A stretch of DNA of 64,000 nucleotides from Flagellimonas aurea (GTDB lineage: Bacteria > Bacteroidota > Bacteroidia > Flavobacteriales > Flavobacteriaceae): NCBI RefSeq assembly GCF_017313785.1, contig NZ_JAFLNL010000011.1, positions 60,859 through 124,858 on the forward strand, given 5' to 3'. This document shows, in pieces, positions 59,362-64,000 of the stretch. Positions within the stretch are counted from its first letter, which is position 1, and each line of letters opens with the position of its first letter. The position numbers were made by a program, and so were the translations under genes. The notes under the pieces are model-generated. The model saw only the letters and a program-made list of their open reading frames with translations, was not told the origin of the DNA and did not search any database.

Positions 59362-60006
59362 TTAACCATTTTTAACACTGATTTGCGCTTCAATATGTTC
59401 CAAAATGGACATCCAGTGCATACGTAGAATCAATGCGGCCGTAGGCACATTGTCTTCTTGTATGGCATCTACCACGGAACGCGTCTGTGTACTTAGTTTT
59501 TTGAAGAATCCATGATCTTTGATAAAATCATGTTCATAAAAATGAAGCCGAACTTTCAGGTCCTTTAAAATTTGTAAGAGCACTTTATTTGGGCAATGCT
59601 GTACCAAATGATTATGAAAATTGAACCTGGCCCGTAACCCTTCTGAAATAGTGGTGGTTGCTTCAAGTTCGGACTGCATTCTGGCCAAGGCATCCATTTC
59701 ATCAGGTTCAAACTTTGAACTCTCCAAGGCCATCACTTCCAATTGGGCCACAATTTCAATTAAGTTCTTGACTTCTTGTTTGGAAAGCTTGGCTACGACA
59801 AAACCACGATTGGGCACCGCTTGTATCACCTGGGCTTGCTCCAATTGGGTCAATGCTTCACGAATGGGCGTTACACTAATGCCCGTTACCCGGGAGAGAG
59901 CGGCCAAATTAATCGTCTTGCCCACTTGCAATTCCCCATTTTGAATCTGTCGCAATAAATGCTCTTTGATCTTATCTCTTAAAGCCGACAACTTAGCCAT
60001 ACGCAA
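59362..60006 (-). CDS. GntR-family transcriptional regulator (FCD domain)
   Basis: 214 residues. The N-terminal winged helix has ALRDKIKEHLLRQIQNGELQVG and LAALSRVTGISVTPIREALTQLEQAQVI; the C-terminal FCD effector domain has FNFHNHLVQHCPN, LKVRLHFYEHDF and the ALILRMHWMSILEHIEAQI end. FadR/FCD regulators sense organic acids or fatty acids. No clear operon partner lies nearby. The 59304-59361 space before it holds the end of the small gene's leader. Target is unknown. Confidence 0.87.
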   Translation of the reverse strand: MRMAKLSALRDKIKEHLLRQIQNGELQVGKTINLAALSRVTGISVTPIREALTQLEQAQVIQAVPNRGFVVAKLSKQEVKNLIEIVAQLEVMALESSKFEPDEMDALARMQSELEATTTISEGLRARFNFHNHLVQHCPNKVLLQILKDLKVRLHFYEHDFIKDHGFFKKLSTQTRSVVDAIQEDNVPTAALILRMHWMSILEHIEAQISVKNG

Positions 60007-60038
60007 AGGTTAGTGCTTTTTAGGGGAGCAAGTCAACA

Positions 60039-60515
60039 CTATTGTTTTTCATAGATATAGGATGAAACCCCTGGCAATTCTTCATCCTTGTTCCAAATGA
60101 GCTGGTCTCCCATCAATTCAAAATTGCTGTTCAATATACTGCTTCCCTGAAAAGCTACATTGGAACCATCGCTTGCCCAGGCACCTGTAGCGAGATTGGT
60201 TCCGGTACAGTCCACATAATACCTATTGTTGGTGATGGAATTGATGGTAAAACTAGATTGCTCAAACTGGTAGGTGGTATCTGCATTAAAAACTAGACTC
60301 CCCGACACACAATCCTCTTCTTCCATCAAATTAGTGGAGGATTGGCCATCACCATCCACATCGACTTCGCTACTTAAATTAACCTCTACCAATACCCAAG
60401 TGCCTACAAGTTCTGCATTGGAAAATCCGGATTGACCATCGTCACCATCCTCACTACAAGATACCATCAATACAAGTGTCAACATCAATAAGATAGGTAG
60501 TTTGATTTTTTTCAT
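60039..60515 (-). CDS. Lipocalin-like lipoprotein
   Basis: 158 residues, with leader LMLTLVLMVSC and an acidic, Ser/Gly-rich linker. The domain start is LVGTWVLVEVNLSSEVDVDG, then CVSGSLVFNADTTYQFEQ and WASDGSNVAFQGSSIL. Two Cys (in EEDCVSG and YVDCTG) may pair. Similar to lipocalin_4-type lipoproteins of flavobacteria. Function unknown. Lies between the GntR gene and the divergent lipoprotein gene at 60660. Confidence 0.75.
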   Translation of the reverse strand: MKKIKLPILLMLTLVLMVSCSEDGDDGQSGFSNAELVGTWVLVEVNLSSEVDVDGDGQSSTNLMEEEDCVSGSLVFNADTTYQFEQSSFTINSITNNRYYVDCTGTNLATGAWASDGSNVAFQGSSILNSNFELMGDQLIWNKDEELPGVSSYIYEKQ

Positions 60516-60659
60516 GAGACTGTTTTAGCTCGATGAAATTAAGACAATTTAAAGGAAATAGGTTCAATCCGTCCTGCATTTCATCGAATTGAAGAAGCTC
60601 CTCCACACTAAAAATGAACGTGTTTCGTTGTTCTACCAACACATCTATAACCAAATAAC

Positions 60660-61451
60660 ATGAAGAAATTTAATCTACGAAATTTAAGCATCGCCTTTTT
60701 GACCATTGCCTTTCTTGGCTTTCAATCGTGTAGCAAAGATGGGATGTCCGGTGATGGAGAAACCCTTTCACAAGCGGAATTACAGACTATTTTGAATACC
60801 GACGATATTGCCGGAGCTGTTGATACTGCCCTAGCAGAAATAATTGGCGGGAATTCGGACGAAAGTGTCACCGTTGGCAAGGAAGGTGAGTGCTATTCCG
60901 CTGAATATACCGAAACAGGTTTTGTGGCAACTTTCAACAATTGTATGCTCAATGGTACCGATAACATAAACGGAACCGTTACCGCCACCTACGAAGTTGG
61001 GAGCGAGATGACCACTTTTACCGCCACATACCAAGATTTTTATGTTGGGAACATCAAAGTAAATGGAACCAGGACATTTGAGATTTCCTCAAGTACAGAG
61101 CAAACCTCGGTTTCGTTCTCCATTATCAGCGATATGTCCATAGAAATGGAAGATGGCTCCGTGATTTCCGAAAACGGTACCAAAACATTTACCATTGCTT
61201 TTGGTGACAGCTTGGAGGGAACCATGATTTCCATCTCCGGAAGTTGGAACGTAGAAGCCGATGGAAACGTTTATGCCGTTGAAACTTTGGAAGTCCTTCA
61301 AGGAAGCGCAGCTTGTGAGCATATGACCACCGGAACCATGGTGGTTTCAAAAAATGGATTGGCCGTTACCGTGGACTTTGGAAATGGTGAATGCGACGAT
61401 GTGGCCACGCTTATTTATCCAAACGGGGCTACTGAAGAGATTTCTCTTTAA
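60660..61451 (+). CDS. Lipoprotein of unknown function, beta-rich
   Basis: 263 residues. The leader AFLTIAFLGFQSC marks a lipoprotein (Cys about 24). The rest is dominated by Thr, Gly and Glu with strand-turn patterns (NGTVTATYEVGSEMTTFTAT; GTMVVSKNGLAVTVDFGNGE) and a few Cys (ECYSAEY, NNCMLNG, ACEHMT, GECDD). No domain is recognised. Its own terminator follows. It may be an adhesin-like surface lipoprotein, but nothing shows this. Divergent from the lipocalin-like gene. Confidence 0.65.
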   Translation: MKKFNLRNLSIAFLTIAFLGFQSCSKDGMSGDGETLSQAELQTILNTDDIAGAVDTALAEIIGGNSDESVTVGKEGECYSAEYTETGFVATFNNCMLNGTDNINGTVTATYEVGSEMTTFTATYQDFYVGNIKVNGTRTFEISSSTEQTSVSFSIISDMSIEMEDGSVISENGTKTFTIAFGDSLEGTMISISGSWNVEADGNVYAVETLEVLQGSAACEHMTTGTMVVSKNGLAVTVDFGNGECDDVATLIYPNGATEEISL

Positions 61452-61471
61452 ACACACTAAACAACGTAATG

Positions 61472-61501
61472 AAAAAGCATCGGTAACCCCGGTGCTTTTT
61501 T
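61472..61501 (+). terminator. Intrinsic terminator after the beta-rich lipoprotein gene
   Basis: AAAAAGCATCGG / CCGGTGCTTTTT with a 5-base loop and one G/U pair. Confidence 0.75.
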
Positions 61502-61557
61502 GTTTTATGGAAGATGCTGTTCCCAAGTTTGCCTATATTTAAAGAAACAATCAGTTT

Positions 61558-62928
61558 ATGGTGAAGCAATTGGTAGCTGCTCAGAACGACTTTTTTGCCA
61601 CACAGAAAACCAAGGATGTCAGCTTTAGAAAACAGTATCTCAAAAAACTGCAACAAGAGATCATAGATCAGGAAGATGCGATTTGTGATGCACTCTATGC
61701 CGATTTTAAAAAACCCAAGTTCGAGAGTCTGGCCACCGAGACCCAATTTGCGCTTTCGGAACTGAAGCATGCCATTAAAAACGTGGAATCCTGGAGCGAA
61801 CCTGAACGGGTTTCGGCCTCTTGGTCCAATTTTCCGTCCAAAGAATGGATCCAGCCCGAACCTTATGGAAAGGTGCTCATTATTTCGCCATGGAACTATC
61901 CTTTTATGCTGGCCATTTCGCCCTTGATCGGTGCGTTGGCCGCCGGGAACACCGCCATACTAAAACCGTCCGAGTTCAGTACGAACACTTCCAAAATCAT
62001 CTCGCGGATTATCCGTAAAGTGTTTCCGCCCGAATATGTGACCGTGGTGGAGGGTGGAGTAGAGGTCTCCCAACAGTTGCTTGCCGAAAAATGGGAATAT
62101 ATCTTTTTTACGGGCAGCACCAAAGTGGGCAAGATCGTCTATAAAAGTGCCGCGGAACACCTGACTCCCGTGACCTTGGAACTGAGCGGAAAAAATCCTT
62201 GTATTGTGGACGAAACAGCTTCCATAAAATTGGCCGCAAAGCGTATTGCGTGGGGAAAATTCATCAATGCGGGGCAGACCTGTATCGCTCCCGATTACAT
62301 TTTGGTGCACAAAAACGTGAAAGATGCGCTGGTGAAGCACCTAAAACAGCATATCATGGATTTTTATGGGGAAAACATGGAAACTTCCAACGATTTTGCC
62401 CGTATTGCCACCGACAAACACTACGAGGAGCTTAAAGCTATGCTTGAAGGGCAGCCCGTACTGTTTGGGGGAACTTTTGCCGATAAAGACCGATATATAG
62501 CGCCCACTTTAGTGGATGAGCCCCAACTGGACAGTACCATTATGGAAGGGGAGATATTCGGCCCCATATTGCCCATTATCAGTTATACGGAGGAAAGCGA
62601 GCTGGACACCTATATTACCAAGTACCCAAAATCGTTGGCGTTTTATGTGTTTTCGGAAAACAAAAAATTTCAAAAACGTTTGATGTACAGCTATTCCTTT
62701 GGTGGGGGCGCCATTAATGATACGGTGGTGCACATCAGCAACAAGGATTTGCCCTTTGGTGGCGTTGGGGCATCGGGGATAGGGGGGTATCATGGAAAAC
62801 ATACGTTTGAGCTGTTCTCCCACCATAAATCCGTTGCCAAAAGAGGTACTTGGGTGGATGTACCCCTACGTTACGCGCCCTATTCGATTTCCATGGATTT
62901 GGTCAAAAAAATCAAACATTTGTTTTAA
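61558..62928 (+). CDS. Aldehyde dehydrogenase (ALDH3-like)
   Basis: 456 residues with the family sites: oxyanion Asn113 in PWNYP, FTGSTKVGK (coenzyme), catalytic base Glu208 in LELSG, and nucleophile Cys242 in NAGQTCIAPDY. Length and the absent N-terminal extension fit the class 3/fatty aldehyde group, which has broad substrates. The C-terminus (LRYAPYSISMDLVKKIKHLF) is amphipathic and may touch a membrane. Cytoplasmic. No operon partner within 60 bases upstream. Confidence 0.9.
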   Translation: MVKQLVAAQNDFFATQKTKDVSFRKQYLKKLQQEIIDQEDAICDALYADFKKPKFESLATETQFALSELKHAIKNVESWSEPERVSASWSNFPSKEWIQPEPYGKVLIISPWNYPFMLAISPLIGALAAGNTAILKPSEFSTNTSKIISRIIRKVFPPEYVTVVEGGVEVSQQLLAEKWEYIFFTGSTKVGKIVYKSAAEHLTPVTLELSGKNPCIVDETASIKLAAKRIAWGKFINAGQTCIAPDYILVHKNVKDALVKHLKQHIMDFYGENMETSNDFARIATDKHYEELKAMLEGQPVLFGGTFADKDRYIAPTLVDEPQLDSTIMEGEIFGPILPIISYTEESELDTYITKYPKSLAFYVFSENKKFQKRLMYSYSFGGGAINDTVVHISNKDLPFGGVGASGIGGYHGKHTFELFSHHKSVAKRGTWVDVPLRYAPYSISMDLVKKIKHLF

Positions 62929-63061
62929 AGGGATGACAAACCATTAATTGTGGACGTTGATTTTTGACAAATTCATATTTTTTTGCCAAACAAACGTTAA
63001 ATCACTGACCCATAGGCAGTTTGATGCTAACTTTAGAAGTGACCACAATAAATAAACGCCT

Positions 63062-63829
63062 ATGGAACCTACACAGAAAAAATACCGCATTGCGGTATTG
63101 CTGGATATGTCCAAAAATTCCGCCTTTGTATTGACCAGTGCCTTGGAACTGGCCAAACAGATGGATGGAGCCGTAGAAGTGTTTCATGTACAACCTTCGA
63201 GGGCAAGTCGGCAGGCCAATCCCAATTACGTATCTACACAGACCGAAATCGAGGCATTGATCAACAAAATGGAAGCGAAGGAACAGTTGCCCATCAGTTA
63301 CAAAGTGGAGTATGGCCGCGTAAAGCATCGCGTGCGGGATTATTTGGCCCTACAAAAACCCGATATTTTGGTTTTGGGCAAGCGCAGGCCCAAATTGGGC
63401 ATTTTTGGGGAAAGCATTACGGATTTTGTGGTCAACCAAACGCAGAGCACCAATGTGCTGTTATTGGGCGAGGATGACAAATTTCACACATTCAAGAACA
63501 TTAACCTTGGATTTTTTGGAAACGAGCTCAAAGAATCGGATTTGGAGGTAATCATGGATTTGACCCGTAACAGCGACAAACCTGTGCGACATTTTGATAT
63601 TTCGCAGGATCCATCGCAAAAACGGATATATCCGTGGCACAAAACGGTTTCGTATCAATTTCCCGAAGGTACCAATGCCATGAATGGTCTGGTGAATTAT
63701 GTGTCGCATACCCGTACACAATTGTTGTGCGTTCCCAAAACAGCGGGCAAACAGATTATGCTCCGATCTAACCCGATCAAAACCGTAATTCGAAAAACAA
63801 AGGTGCCGTTATTGATTCTGCCCAAATAA
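63062..63829 (+). CDS. Universal stress protein-family protein
   Basis: 255 residues. The first half is a USP domain (YRIAVLLDMSKNSAFVLTSA, GAVEVFHVQPS, QKPDILVLGKRRPKLGIFGE), but the typical ATP-binding G-2x-G-9x-G(S/T) stretch is not complete. The second half is a degenerate copy (NLGFFGNELKESDLEVIMDL ... LLCVPKTAGKQIMLRSNPIK). Such two-domain USPs respond to stress in flavobacteria; the role is unknown. Cytoplasmic. Confidence 0.7.
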   Translation: MEPTQKKYRIAVLLDMSKNSAFVLTSALELAKQMDGAVEVFHVQPSRASRQANPNYVSTQTEIEALINKMEAKEQLPISYKVEYGRVKHRVRDYLALQKPDILVLGKRRPKLGIFGESITDFVVNQTQSTNVLLLGEDDKFHTFKNINLGFFGNELKESDLEVIMDLTRNSDKPVRHFDISQDPSQKRIYPWHKTVSYQFPEGTNAMNGLVNYVSHTRTQLLCVPKTAGKQIMLRSNPIKTVIRKTKVPLLILPK

Positions 63830-63870
63830 GGGATTGGGGAGATGGTGTTGTGGGTTTTGATTTATTCTAT

Positions 63871-63885
63871 TTTACATAATGTAAA
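63871..63885. promoter_or_regulatory. Symmetric 15-bp operator-like site near the window end
   Basis: TTTACAT-A-ATGTAAA is a perfect palindrome around one central base, followed at about 63900 by TTGACA. The last 170 bases hold no gene, so it may belong to a gene starting past the right edge. Confidence 0.4.
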
Positions 63886-64000
63886 TTATAGTACAACTGT
63901 TGACAATTAGACACTTACAGTTTTTTCGGGATTCTGATAAAATATGTAGGAAAAAGAAACGATTAAAAAAAAGGAAAAAGGGCGAAGATAATTACCAGTT

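Noticed and set aside
1..64000. tRNA and rRNA genes
   Set aside because: No cloverleaf with the TTCGAATC-type arm and no rRNA-like sequence were seen on reading, though a tRNAscan run would be decisive.

Overview
This 64 kb stretch looks like chromosome from a marine Flavobacteriaceae bacterium (Bacteroidota), probably close to Muricauda/Flagellimonas; the genus is inferred from protein style, with no database search. The signs are: many short lipoproteins with a Cys after a hydrophobic leader, a SusC-type TonB-box/plug sequence, candidate promoters of the Bacteroidota form TAnnTTTG, few Shine-Dalgarno sites and several TTG starts, a menaquinone gene (menB), a fused E1 alpha/beta 2-oxoacid dehydrogenase, and a MutS2 without the Smr domain. 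No rRNA, tRNA, CRISPR array, phage or intact insertion sequence was seen.

Layout. 1-13.6 kb: envelope and core metabolism (AcpH-like fragment, GlmM, LpxL-like acyltransferase, rhomboid protease, TlpA-type lipoprotein, small outer-membrane protein, FAD/Fe-S dehydrogenase, LpxH-like phosphoesterase, chorismate synthase, dicarboxylate symporter) and an unusual DUF4139 protein carrying a SusC-like plug. 13.7-22.7 kb: DCC protein, DUF885 lipoprotein, a membrane TPR/HTH regulator, and a lipoprotein of the cholesterol-dependent-cytolysin (CDC) superfamily; the space between the last two holds five TGTCCAT heptamers. A cluster of palindromic repeats and a permease follow. 22.8-35.5 kb: a Tat-exported Gfo/Idh/MocA oxidoreductase, a doubly frameshifted AlbA/Schlafen-type gene, MutS2, Ung, an orphan solute-binding protein, a nucleoside phosphorylase, a bacterial SUI1 protein, a 2OG oxygenase and the fused E1. 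35.5-45 kb: lipoproteins, an OmpA protein, a DMT exporter, a sugar dehydrogenase, then a redox-flavoured cluster (isochorismatase-like hydrolase, AhpD-like, YHS, DUF1348, AraC regulator, DUF302). 45-56.9 kb: methyltransferase, hydrolase-TPR, MenB, a duplicated intergenic block, beta-lactamase-fold hydrolase, pirin, and a tightly coupled export operon (cytochrome c/FG-GAP lipoprotein, 3D-domain lipoprotein, amidase, M14 peptidase, DUF1080). 56.9-64 kb: VWA lipoprotein, MoaD-like/MobA pair, GntR regulator, lipocalin-like lipoproteins, aldehyde dehydrogenase and a universal stress protein.

Main points of interest: the CDC-like lipoprotein with its array of paired 11-bp-spaced heptamers; the DUF4139/plug chimera; a shared, covarying palindrome in front of the Gfo/Idh/MocA oxidoreductase and a DUF1080 gene 32 kb away, linking two activities known from 3-keto-sugar catabolism; a MoaD-like protein without the terminal Gly-Gly; a pseudogene whose two lesions can be read directly; and a family of interspersed palindromes plus a 290-bp-period intergenic duplication.
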